Source of the DNA: Pseudomonadota bacterium
GTDB lineage: Bacteria; Pseudomonadota; Alphaproteobacteria; Acetobacterales; Acetobacteraceae
DNA: 64,000 nucleotides
Reading direction: 5' to 3'
Assembly: GCA_021851785.1 (NCBI GenBank)
Contig: JAJZBV010000007.1
Location: forward strand, 45,825-109,824
Shown here one piece after another: positions 19,686 through 27,946 of this stretch. The notes under the pieces were generated by a model, which saw only the letters and a program-made list of their open reading frames with translations, ran no database searches and was not told the DNA's origin. Positions within the stretch are counted from its first letter, which is position 1. Each line of letters opens with the position of its first letter. A program made the position numbers and the translations under genes.

Positions 19686-19741
19686 GGTTCTTTTTTGAAA
19701 AAAAGAACCAAAAAATTTCCTCCGTTGGGGAGTGCCTGCGG
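19686..19741. repeat. Dispersed A/T palindrome and associated GC motif, copy 2
   Basis: An A/T hairpin (GGTTCTTTTTT, one base, AAAAAAAGAACC; 19686-19709) follows the AhpD-like gene by ten bases. Next comes 'CCTCCGTTGGGGAGTGCC' and TGCGG, matching 10031-10050. It may act as a terminator for the HugZ-AhpD pair. Confidence 0.7.
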
Positions 19742-19828
19742 AAGGCTCCCGCTCCGCGATGGCGTTCAAGGACGACCATGGCCGCCCCTGGGATGCTCGG
19801 CGTAATTCTTGAGATGGAAGAAAGCACT

Positions 19829-20416
19829 ATGGCCCAGATGCTCCACGGAACCGACCGCCGCGCCGAGGCGTCGAAGGTGCAAGAGTTGCTGCTTCAGATG
19901 AAGGGGGAACTCGTGTGGTTCGTCCGTTTAAGCGCCGACAATGTCTTGATGATGAATTTCGGAAGTCCCCATCTCAGGGTCCGAGAGCCAAATCCGCACA
20001 ATCCCAAAAACTCTCAGGAGGTCATCGATGCTCTGGAGAGGAGGATCGTTACCCCATCCGGGAGATGGCGCCTCGCCATATGGCAGCCGGAGTGGTCGGT
20101 CACCACTAAATTCTATGCCTGTAGTAGATCAGACACGAGCGATGAAAAAATCAACACCACCTTGCGCCAGTTGGATGGTCAGAAACTGACGGGCATCAAA
20201 CAAATGGATGGGGACGGCGCTTACAGTCTGGAGTTCGACCTGGGCGGGTCATTGCAAATAGGTCCGCCAGAGCCATCGGGGACAGACCCGGAGAACGACG
20301 AAGCGCAGTGGACCTTATTTTTCGAAAGTGGCGACTACATCAATTATACGAGCACCGGCAAGCTGCAAAACAAGAGCGAGGAGCAGGCTGAATCTTTACG
20401 TCCATGCCCAAAATGA
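19829..20416 (+). CDS. Hypothetical protein
   Basis: A 195-residue soluble protein of unknown family, with no signal peptide or membrane segment. Its composition is mixed alpha/beta ('ELVWFVRLSADNVLMMNFG', 'SGRWRLAIWQPEWSVTTKFY', 'AQWTLFFESGDYINY'). The gene has noticeably lower GC and less biased third positions than its neighbours, and is bracketed by two copies of the dispersed A/T palindrome family, suggesting acquisition. I prefer the ATG at 19829 preceded by GGAAG; an ATG at 19814 is also possible. Confidence 0.6.
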   Translation: MAQMLHGTDRRAEASKVQELLLQMKGELVWFVRLSADNVLMMNFGSPHLRVREPNPHNPKNSQEVIDALERRIVTPSGRWRLAIWQPEWSVTTKFYACSRSDTSDEKINTTLRQLDGQKLTGIKQMDGDGAYSLEFDLGGSLQIGPPEPSGTDPENDEAQWTLFFESGDYINYTSTGKLQNKSEEQAESLRPCPK

Positions 20417-20447
20417 CCCGCTCAACCGCATTGCCGCCCGGAGGAAA

Positions 20448-20496
20448 CGGGAAGAAAGTCTTTTTGCTTCTTTTTCTTCAGAAAAAGAAGGTTTTT
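20448..20496. repeat. Dispersed A/T palindrome, copy 3 (identical to 10069-10117)
   Basis: A 49-bp sequence identical to bases 10069-10117, including the 11-bp inverted repeat at 20467-20490. It separates the hypothetical gene from the convergent response regulator and could serve as a terminator for either side. Confidence 0.85.
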
Positions 20497-20608
20497 TCTC
20501 CCCTTTCTTCCTACTTCGCCGCCGTCAACGCCTTCGCCGGGGTCAGATGGCGAAGCCGCGGCAGCACCTCCGCCATCAGGAGCCGGGGCGAAGGGAAGCG
20601 GAAACGCC

Positions 20609-21313
20609 TCACGCCGGCGGCAGATCGAGCCGATAGCCGCCGCCCTCGGTGACCAGGAAGGTCGCGCGGGCCGGGTCGGTCTCGATTTTCTGGCGCAGGC
20701 GATAGATATGGGTCTCCAGCGTGTGGGTGGTGACGGAGGCGTTGTAGCCCCAGACCTCGTTCAACAGGATCTGGCGCGGCACCGGCTTCGGGCTCGCGCG
20801 GTAGAGGAATTTCAGGATCGCCGCCTCTTTTTCGGTCAAGCGGATGCGGCGGTTGCGGGCCGGCTCCTGGAGCAGCTTCGCCGCCGGGCGGAACGTGTAC
20901 GGGCCGATGACGAACACCGCGTCCTCGCTGTTCTCGAAGACGCGGAGCTGAACGCGGAGCCGCGCCAGCAATTCGGCGAGACGGAAGGGTTTGGCGACAT
21001 AGTCGTTGGCGCCGGCTTCGAGCCCGCGCACGACGTCGGCCTCGTCATCGGCGGCGGTGAGCATGACCACCGGCACCTTGACGCCGCTCTTGCGCAATTT
21101 GGCGCAGAAATCGCGGCCGTCGCCGTCGGGCAGGCTGACATCGAGGATGATCGCGTCGAACCGCGCATCCGCCTCCGCCAGCCGGCTCCGCGCCTCGGCG
21201 AGGCTGGCCGCCTCGGTGACCGCGAAAGCGCCGTCCACGGTGAGCTGTTCGGTCAAGGTTTCGCGGAGCGCGCGGTCGTCATCAACGATCAGGATGGGTC
21301 GTTCGCCGGACAT
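20609..21313 (-). CDS. OmpR-family response regulator (orphan)
   Basis: A 234-residue regulator. The receiver has acidic residues in 'ILIVDDDRALRETL', the phosphoacceptor in 'FDAIILDVSLPDGDGRDFC', and Lys in 'GANDYVAKPFRLAELLARLR'. The C-terminal winged helix includes 'RIRLTEKEAAILKFLYRA' and 'TLETHIYRLRQKIETDP'. No kinase gene is adjacent, so the partner is unknown. The recognition helix pattern resembles an alphaproteobacterial orphan regulator found near ribA in related genomes, which is recollection and unverified. The ATG at 21313 aligns with the family start. Confidence 0.88.
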   Translation of the reverse strand: MSGERPILIVDDDRALRETLTEQLTVDGAFAVTEAASLAEARSRLAEADARFDAIILDVSLPDGDGRDFCAKLRKSGVKVPVVMLTAADDEADVVRGLEAGANDYVAKPFRLAELLARLRVQLRVFENSEDAVFVIGPYTFRPAAKLLQEPARNRRIRLTEKEAAILKFLYRASPKPVPRQILLNEVWGYNASVTTHTLETHIYRLRQKIETDPARATFLVTEGGGYRLDLPPA

Positions 21314-21522
21314 GGATTCCCTCGCTTAGCGTCTGGTGTCCCTCGGGTGGCCATCTTGCGCCGCCGCGCCATCGCGCCCATTTTCGGACGAGAAAGAACG
21401 GATGGGCGCCGGCCGCACGCGATGCTGGTGTGGAACGATGTCCGCCCGCGGTCAACCAAGGCGAAACACCCGTGCCGAGCCCTCCCCACCCCCCGCCGAA
21501 CTCGCCCGAAGCCGCCGCGCCG

Positions 21523-22659
21523 ATGGCACGAAACCGCGGATTTCCGCCATTTCCTGACGCTGAGACGCTGCGTCTCCGGGCACTCCACCGGGCGGTCGGC
21601 GATGTCCGGCGCGGGGTGCCGGTCCTGCTCACGGCGCGACAAGATTTCGTGATCTGCCCGGCCGAGACGCTGACCGCGCGCAGCCTCGGCGAGATCGCGG
21701 CGCTGGCCGAGGCGGCGCCGCTGCTGCTGCTCGCCCCGGCCCGGGCGGCGGCGCTGCTCGGGCGCGCGCTGCGTCAGGATCAGGCGGCGGTCGCGCTCGG
21801 GCTCGACCCGGCGCTGCTCGACCCGGAAACCTTGCGCCGTCTCGCCGATCCGACGCTCGCCCAGCATCTCCTGGCGGCCGGTGCCGCGCCGGCGCTGCTC
21901 GACCCGGCGCCCGAGGAAGCGGCCGGCGCGCTCGCGCTCGCCAAGCTCGCGCGGCTGTTGCCGGCGATGGTGGCGGCGCCGGCGCGGGCGGACGCGGCGG
22001 CGCGGGCGGCGGCGCTCGGTCTCCTCGCCATCGCCATCGAGGATGTGCTCGCCGGCGCCGATATCGAGGCGGCGAATTTGCGCCGCGTCGCCGAGACGGC
22101 GGTGCCGCTGGCCGACGCGGCGGACGCCCGGGTCATCGCGTTTCGCGCCCCGGATGCCGGGATCGAGCATCTCGCCATCGTCATCGGCGCGCCGGAGACG
22201 GCCGCGGCGCCGCTGGTGCGCCTCCATTCGGAGTGTTTCACCGGCGATCTCCTCGGCAGTCTCCGTTGCGATTGCGGCCCGCAATTGCGCCTAGCCATCC
22301 GCCGCATCGCCGCCGAGGGCGCCGGCGCGGTGCTTTACCTCGCGCAGGAGGGGCGCGGGATCGGCCTCGTCAACAAGCTCCGCGCCTATGCGTTGCAGGA
22401 TCGCGGCCTCGACACGCTGGACGCCAACCGGGCGCTGGGCTGGGGCGCCGATGAGCGCCGCTTCCTGATCGCCGCGACCATGCTCGGCGAACTCGGCATC
22501 AAACGGCTCCGCCTCCTCACCAACAACCCGGCCAAGGTCGAGGCCCTGGCCGCCTATGGCGTCACCATCGTCGGGCGCGAGGAACTGGTGATCGCGCCGA
22601 ACGGGGTCAATGATTCCTATCTCGCGACCAAGGCCAGCCGCTTCGGGCACAAGATTTGA
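21523..22659 (+). CDS. ribA: GTP cyclohydrolase II with degenerate N-terminal RibB-like domain
   Basis: A 378-residue protein. The C-terminal 200 residues are GTP cyclohydrolase II, the first step of riboflavin synthesis, with zinc cysteines in 'ECFTGDLLGSLRCDCG', catalytic 'LYLAQEGRGIGLVNKLRAY' and 'LTNNPAKVEAL'. The first 180 residues ('HRAVGDVRRGVPVLL' onward) are Ala/Leu-rich and weakly reminiscent of DHBP synthase, but lack its acidic metal-binding loop, so this half is probably structural. The start is uncertain; ATG 21523 is more plausible than the GTG at 21430. Confidence 0.88.
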   Translation: MARNRGFPPFPDAETLRLRALHRAVGDVRRGVPVLLTARQDFVICPAETLTARSLGEIAALAEAAPLLLLAPARAAALLGRALRQDQAAVALGLDPALLDPETLRRLADPTLAQHLLAAGAAPALLDPAPEEAAGALALAKLARLLPAMVAAPARADAAARAAALGLLAIAIEDVLAGADIEAANLRRVAETAVPLADAADARVIAFRAPDAGIEHLAIVIGAPETAAAPLVRLHSECFTGDLLGSLRCDCGPQLRLAIRRIAAEGAGAVLYLAQEGRGIGLVNKLRAYALQDRGLDTLDANRALGWGADERRFLIAATMLGELGIKRLRLLTNNPAKVEALAAYGVTIVGREELVIAPNGVNDSYLATKASRFGHKI

Positions 22660-22721
22660 GCCTTGCCCGACGATCGCGGAGCGCTCTAATTTTCCGCCTT
22701 TAATCGTGCAGGTGGAACGTC

Positions 22722-23807
22722 ATGGCCGCTGGTTATCTTTACGTTCTGGTCAACAGTTCCATGCCTGGGCTCGTCAAAGTCGGCAAAACGACGCGCGATC
22801 CCGCCGGTAGGGCAAACGAGCTTTCCAATACGACCGGCGTGCCAACGCCTTTTGTCGTGGCCTTCGACAATTATTTCGAGGATTGTGACGCAGCTGAGGC
22901 GTTCGTGCATATGGCACTGGAAGTACGTGGCTTACGCGAAGCCAAAAATCGGGAATTTTTTCGAGCGTCGGCCGCCGAGGTTGTAAAAATATTGATAAAT
23001 ATACCCGACAAAATCTCCTCAGAGCCTGAGTCTGTTATAGACCATAATGCCGATAATGAAGATATTTTGATAAGCACATCTTCCTATAATAATAAATCTA
23101 TTATGGAAAAAAGAAAACCATGGGAAGAAATTTTAGAAAAAGCACATGAATATAATTTCGGTTTTGACGATAAATTACAAGATATCGATGAAGCCTTGTT
23201 TTTATATAAACAAGCTGCTAAGTTAGGATCTATTTCTGCTTATTGGTTTATTGCGAATATCTATTTAAATGACGATAATGTTCATGCTAATTTTGATAAA
23301 GCTCTATATTATTATAAACAAGGGGCAAAAATGGGAAATTATTACTGTTTTTCTGGTATGGCTGGAATATATAGAACGCTTGGCATGAGTTCCACAAGAA
23401 TCTTACGCTTAGAATATGAAAAAAATGAAGAAAAATGTTGGGATAATTTTTTCAAAATGAGTTCAAAAAACTTTTTTCCGGAATTAGAATTGTTTGAAGG
23501 AGTGTTGTTTCTTACTTATTATTCATATATTTTAACTCATATAGAAGATTACAAAAGAATATATAATATAGAATATCTTATAATTTACCGGAATGATATA
23601 AAACTTATAGCTGATCAAGAAAAGGCTAAATGGAAAAAGTTATCAGATATGATTATTATCTATCGTGCAAGCCGTTGGATCAATAAAAATCTTTTATCTG
23701 CGCCCAAAAATCGTGACGATACTTCAAAGCAAGATGTGTCTTCTCGACGGGAAATCTCAACCCAAATAGCTACGCCCGCCCGCAGACGGTTCTGGCAATT
23801 TTGGTGA
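22722..23807 (+). CDS. T5orf172/GIY-YIG-like domain protein with Sel1-like repeats
   Basis: A 361-residue two-part protein. Residues 1-85 are a GIY-YIG superfamily domain of the T5orf172/MUG113 type ('GYLYVLVNSSMPGLVKVGKT', 'RANELSNTTGVPTPF', 'NREFF'), a nuclease-related fold found in phage and mobile proteins. Residues about 140-230 contain Sel1-like helical repeats ('LFLYKQAAKLGSISAYWFIA', 'ALYYYKQGAKMGNYYCFSGM'), usually protein-interaction modules. The first 260 bases are host-like in GC, whereas 22980-23720 are strongly A/T-rich, so the gene is a mosaic. The function is unknown. Confidence 0.72.
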   Translation: MAAGYLYVLVNSSMPGLVKVGKTTRDPAGRANELSNTTGVPTPFVVAFDNYFEDCDAAEAFVHMALEVRGLREAKNREFFRASAAEVVKILINIPDKISSEPESVIDHNADNEDILISTSSYNNKSIMEKRKPWEEILEKAHEYNFGFDDKLQDIDEALFLYKQAAKLGSISAYWFIANIYLNDDNVHANFDKALYYYKQGAKMGNYYCFSGMAGIYRTLGMSSTRILRLEYEKNEEKCWDNFFKMSSKNFFPELELFEGVLFLTYYSYILTHIEDYKRIYNIEYLIIYRNDIKLIADQEKAKWKKLSDMIIIYRASRWINKNLLSAPKNRDDTSKQDVSSRREISTQIATPARRRFWQFW

Positions 23808-23909
23808 GCTTCGACATCGTCGAATCGATGCCGTCGCGGAAAAAAACAACGTGCCTTTATGAGCCCCCCGCTCCTCTCACGCCTCGCCCATCACCATGAG
23901 GCGGTTTCT

Positions 23910-24269
23910 TCAGGCGACCTGATGGAATTTCAGGTGCCCCGGCCCGTCCTTGGTCGTGTTCGAGACCGTGATATCGATATCGCGCCCCAGCCTGAGGAGG
24001 AATTTGAGCAGGCGATCGGTGGAAAACTCCTTCAGCCTCCCTCTGAGAATAGAGGAAACTTTCGCCTGATCGGTGCCGACCAATTGGGCCGCCCGCGCCT
24101 GTGTCAGCCTGCGCCGGCGGATCGTCGCGGCGATGACCCGCGCGAGTTCCACTTTCAGCATATCCTCCGCCTCATGCGGCAGGTCGAGATCGGCGAAGAC
24201 ATTGCCGCTGCTCTCATGCACCGTGCCATGGACGGCGTCGTTGGCCTCTTCACTCAAGGCGTCACTCAT
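23910..24269 (-). CDS. XRE-family antitoxin (HigA-like)
   Basis: A 119-residue DNA-binding protein with a helix-turn-helix at about residues 60-95 ('RLTQARAAQLVGTDQAKVSS', then 'ILRGRLKEFSTDRLLKFLLR'), the HTH type paired with Gp49-like toxins. Its ATG overlaps the 3' end of the upstream toxin gene by eight bases, so the pair is translationally coupled. It is expected to bind the toxin and repress the operon through the inverted repeats upstream of the toxin gene. Confidence 0.82.
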   Translation of the reverse strand: MSDALSEEANDAVHGTVHESSGNVFADLDLPHEAEDMLKVELARVIAATIRRRRLTQARAAQLVGTDQAKVSSILRGRLKEFSTDRLLKFLLRLGRDIDITVSNTTKDGPGHLKFHQVA

Positions 24270-24642
24270 GGCGCCGCGCCTTTCTCTCCGAGTGTTCATA
24301 AGTGTCGGCGTAGTGTTTCCGGGCGAGAGTCAATCGCGAACGGATGAGTTCGCTATCCGGACGCGGGGTCGCGATGCCGCGCTTGGATTTTTTCTGGAAG
24401 GCATGAAGCACGTAAACCGCCTTGGCGAATTTGACCGTGTAAACCGCGCGAAAGGTGTTTCCATCCGCGTCGATCACCACTTCGAGAACGCTCGCCCCGC
24501 CGAAGCCTAGCATCGGAACGGCGTTGATCCCCTTTTCCCCCATCTGAGCAAGGTAGAGGGCGAACCCCACCTCCTCACGCACGGTTTCAGGAAATTGCCT
24601 GACGTTTTTCCGAGTCGAGGAGACCCAATGGAGAGGTTTCAC
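24262..24642 (-). CDS. RelE-superfamily toxin (phage-derived Gp49-like/HigB-like)
   Basis: A 126-residue toxin of the Gp49-like/HigB group: 'KNVRQFPETVREEVGFALYL' followed by 'GEKGINAVPMLGFGGASVLE', then 'FRAVYTVKFAKAVYVLHAFQ' and 'KKSKRGIATPRPDSELI'. The family cleaves mRNA on the ribosome. It begins with GTG at 24642, and the start aligns with the family. Toxin-first order matches higBA systems. Confidence 0.83.
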   Translation of the reverse strand: MKPLHWVSSTRKNVRQFPETVREEVGFALYLAQMGEKGINAVPMLGFGGASVLEVVIDADGNTFRAVYTVKFAKAVYVLHAFQKKSKRGIATPRPDSELIRSRLTLARKHYADTYEHSERKARRHE

Positions 24643-24656
24643 GCTTTGGTATCCTT

Positions 24657-24712
24657 GATAGGGTAACGCCTATCTTGGCAGTCTCCTTTTTTGCTCATGC
24701 TAAAATTAGCAT
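24657..24712. promoter_or_regulatory. Inverted repeats upstream of the toxin-antitoxin pair, likely operators
   Basis: Two inverted repeats lie between the toxin start and the lipoprotein gene: GATAGG-N6-CCTATC (24657-24674) and ATGCTAA-N2-TTAGCAT (24697-24712). The second is A/T-rich and sits where the toxin promoter should be. These are candidate sites for autorepression by the antitoxin. Confidence 0.5.
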
Positions 24713-24738
24713 AGTTTAGAACCGGACACAACTTCCCC

Positions 24739-24972
24739 CTACTCGTCGTAATTGAACCCGCCCCAGCCGACGCCGCCGCCATAGTAGGGCATGCCCATGC
24801 CGTAATAGCTGGGGCCGCCCTGTTCGTAGCCGTCGCTGCCGAACAGGCCGCCGCCAGCGCCGCCGTCATCCGCCCCACCGCCGCCGCAGCCGGCGAGGAG
24901 GAGCGCGGCGCCGAGGAGGAGCAGGGCGGCGAGCGCGCCGCCAGAGCGGCCGGCACGGAGCCTAGTCATCAT
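24739..24972 (-). CDS. Small Gly-rich lipoprotein
   Basis: A 77-residue predicted lipoprotein. The signal 'GGALAALLLLGAALLLAGC' ends in a lipobox (LAGC), then a mature part of about 45 residues rich in Gly, Tyr and Asp ('YYGMGMPYYGGGVGWGGF'). Its double ATG start lies inside the 3' end of the upstream lipoprotein gene, with which it shares the MGMPY-GGG motif. The function is unknown. Confidence 0.7.
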   Translation of the reverse strand: MMTRLRAGRSGGALAALLLLGAALLLAGCGGGGADDGGAGGGLFGSDGYEQGGPSYYGMGMPYYGGGVGWGGFNYDE

Positions 24973-25231
24973 CGTCGCCGCCGAAGCCGCCATCGCCGCC
25001 GCCGTAAAACGGCATGCCGCCGCCGAAATAGGGCATGCCCATGCCCATGCCGCCATAGCCGCCATAGCCGCCGCCATCGAACATGCCGCCCAGGCCGCCG
25101 TCATCGCCGCCCTCGAAATTCGCCCATTCGCCATCGCCACAGGCGGCGAGGAGGAGCACGGCCCCAAATGCCAAGGCGGGGAGTGCCAAGGCGGCGCGCG
25201 CGGCGCGGCGGGGGTGTTTTGCGTCGTTCAT
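24962..25231 (-). CDS. Small Gly/Asp-rich lipoprotein, paralogue of the next gene
   Basis: An 89-residue predicted lipoprotein: signal 'ALPALAFGAVLLLAAC' with lipobox LAAC, then a mature region of Gly, Tyr, Phe and Asp ('GMGMGMPYFGGGMPFYGGG') ending in a run of Asp. The gene overlaps the downstream paralogue by 11 bases. It diverges from mreB. The function is unknown; low complexity makes database matches unreliable. Confidence 0.7.
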   Translation of the reverse strand: MNDAKHPRRAARAALALPALAFGAVLLLAACGDGEWANFEGGDDGGLGGMFDGGGYGGYGGMGMGMPYFGGGMPFYGGGDGGFGGDDDD

Positions 25232-25311
25232 GCTTCGTTATTCCCTCCGTGGCAAACCACTGTTGTGCCGGCATGGGAGGGTTTCGGCAAGCCATGCCAG
25301 CGCGCTCGTGA

Positions 25312-26430
<1,119 letters not shown>

Positions 26431-26498
26431 GGGGTATGGATCAGGGAGTGTTGCGCTTCCGCGCCCCTGAGAGGTGAGGCCAGAAAGAGCGAGGCAAA

Positions 26499-27377
26499 AT
26501 GCTCCGGCTGTCCATTCCCGCGCGCCAGGCGCTGGCGCGGCTCACTTTGCCGCTGCTGATCGCCGGCGCCTTCGCGCTGTTGCTGCTCGGCAAGGCCGAC
26601 GCCCTGCTCGCCGAACGCGCCCGCGCGAGCCTCGGTGACACGCTGGCGCCGCTCTACGACCTCATCGCCAATCCCGTCGCCCGCGCCCGCGCCGCGATCG
26701 CCGAGGCCGGCCATCTCGTCTCCCTGGTCGGCGAGAACGCCGCCCTCCGCGCCGAGAACGAACATCTCCGGCAATGGCAGGCGGTCGCGCTCGCGCTCGA
26801 GGCCGAAAACGCGACGCTGCGCGCCAATCTCCACTGGATCCCGGATCCGGCGGCGGCCTATGTCACCGCCCGCGTGGTCGCCGATGCCGGCGGCGTCTAT
26901 GCCCATTCGGTCCTGCTCGCGGTCGGGCCGCGCCACGGCATCACCAAGGGCCAGGTCGCGCTCGACGATCGCGGCCTGGTCGGGCGCATCACCGAGACCG
27001 GATCGCGGAGCGCCCGGGTGATGCTGATCACCGATCTCAACAGCCGCATCCCGGTGACGCTGGAGCATAGCCGCGCCCGCGCCATCCTCGCCGGCACCAA
27101 TGGCACCCTGCCGCGCCTCCTGTTCTGGCCCGAGGACACCCCGCCCGAGGAGGACGAGCTTGTGGTGACCAGCGCCGAGGCCAATGCCTTCCCGGCCGGG
27201 CTGCCGGTCGGCCATGTGCATTATGTCGGGGCCGCGCCGATGGTGGTGCCGGCGGCGCGTCTTACGCGGCTCGATATGGTGCGGGTGTTCGACTATCACC
27301 TCGCCGGCGTCCCGCCGCCCGAGGCCGGTGAGCGGCGGGCGCCGAAACCCGCCCCCGCCGCCCCGTACGAGCCCTGA
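26499..27377 (+). CDS. mreC: Rod shape-determining protein MreC
   Basis: A 292-residue bitopic membrane protein of the elongasome. An N-terminal transmembrane helix ('LPLLIAGAFALLLLGKADAL') is followed by a coiled coil rich in Glu/Leu/Arg ('GENAALRAENEHLRQWQA') and a periplasmic beta-domain ('VGPRHGITKGQVALDDRGLV', 'VTLEHSRARAILAGTNG'). The Pro/Ala-rich tail after residue 270 is variable. It lies 68 bp after mreB. Confidence 0.95.
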   Translation: MLRLSIPARQALARLTLPLLIAGAFALLLLGKADALLAERARASLGDTLAPLYDLIANPVARARAAIAEAGHLVSLVGENAALRAENEHLRQWQAVALALEAENATLRANLHWIPDPAAAYVTARVVADAGGVYAHSVLLAVGPRHGITKGQVALDDRGLVGRITETGSRSARVMLITDLNSRIPVTLEHSRARAILAGTNGTLPRLLFWPEDTPPEEDELVVTSAEANAFPAGLPVGHVHYVGAAPMVVPAARLTRLDMVRVFDYHLAGVPPPEAGERRAPKPAPAAPYEP

Positions 27378-27388
27378 GCGCGCCGGCG

Positions 27389-27943
27389 ATGGCGATCAAC
27401 TTCCCGCCGCCGCGGCGCGATCCGCGCTCCGACCCCTGGCACCAGCTCGATGCCATGGCGCGGGCGGCGTTTCCGGTGGCGGCGACGGTGCTCGGCCTGC
27501 TCGCGCTCGCCGTCCCGCTCGGCCTCCCCGAGCAGGCGGCGCTCGCCCCCGCCTTCCTGTTCGCCTCGGTCTATTTCTGGAGCCTGTTCCGCCCGGCGGC
27601 GATGACCCCGGCGCTGGTCTTCGCGCTCGGCCTGTTCGCCGATCTCCTCGGCGGCGGGCCGCTCGGGCTCGACGTGCTGCTCCTCCTGCTGCTCTGCGCC
27701 CTGACGAGGCGCTGGCGGCGGAAGCTCGCGCGGTGGAGTTTCCTGCTCGTCTGGCTGGTGTTCTCGGGGTTTGCCGCGGCGGGGGCGGCGCTCTCCTTCG
27801 CGCTCACCGCGCTCTTCTCCCTCACCCTGCTGCCGCCGGCGCCGGCGCTGGTCGAGGCTGGGCTCGCGATCGGGTTCTATCCGCTGCTCGCGGTGCTGTT
27901 CACCCGCGCCCATCGCAGCCTCGCCGCCGACGCGGAGATCTGA
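27389..27943 (+). CDS. mreD: Rod shape-determining protein MreD
   Basis: A 184-residue polytopic inner-membrane protein with about five hydrophobic segments ('VAATVLGLLALAVPLGLPEQ', 'PALVFALGLFADLLGGGPLG', 'FSLTLLPPAPALVEAGLAIG'). Its size, hydrophobicity and place between mreC and mrdA identify it, because MreD sequences are poorly conserved. It starts 11 bp after mreC. Confidence 0.92.
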   Translation: MAINFPPPRRDPRSDPWHQLDAMARAAFPVAATVLGLLALAVPLGLPEQAALAPAFLFASVYFWSLFRPAAMTPALVFALGLFADLLGGGPLGLDVLLLLLLCALTRRWRRKLARWSFLLVWLVFSGFAAAGAALSFALTALFSLTLLPPAPALVEAGLAIGFYPLLAVLFTRAHRSLAADAEI

Positions 27944-27946
27944 GCG

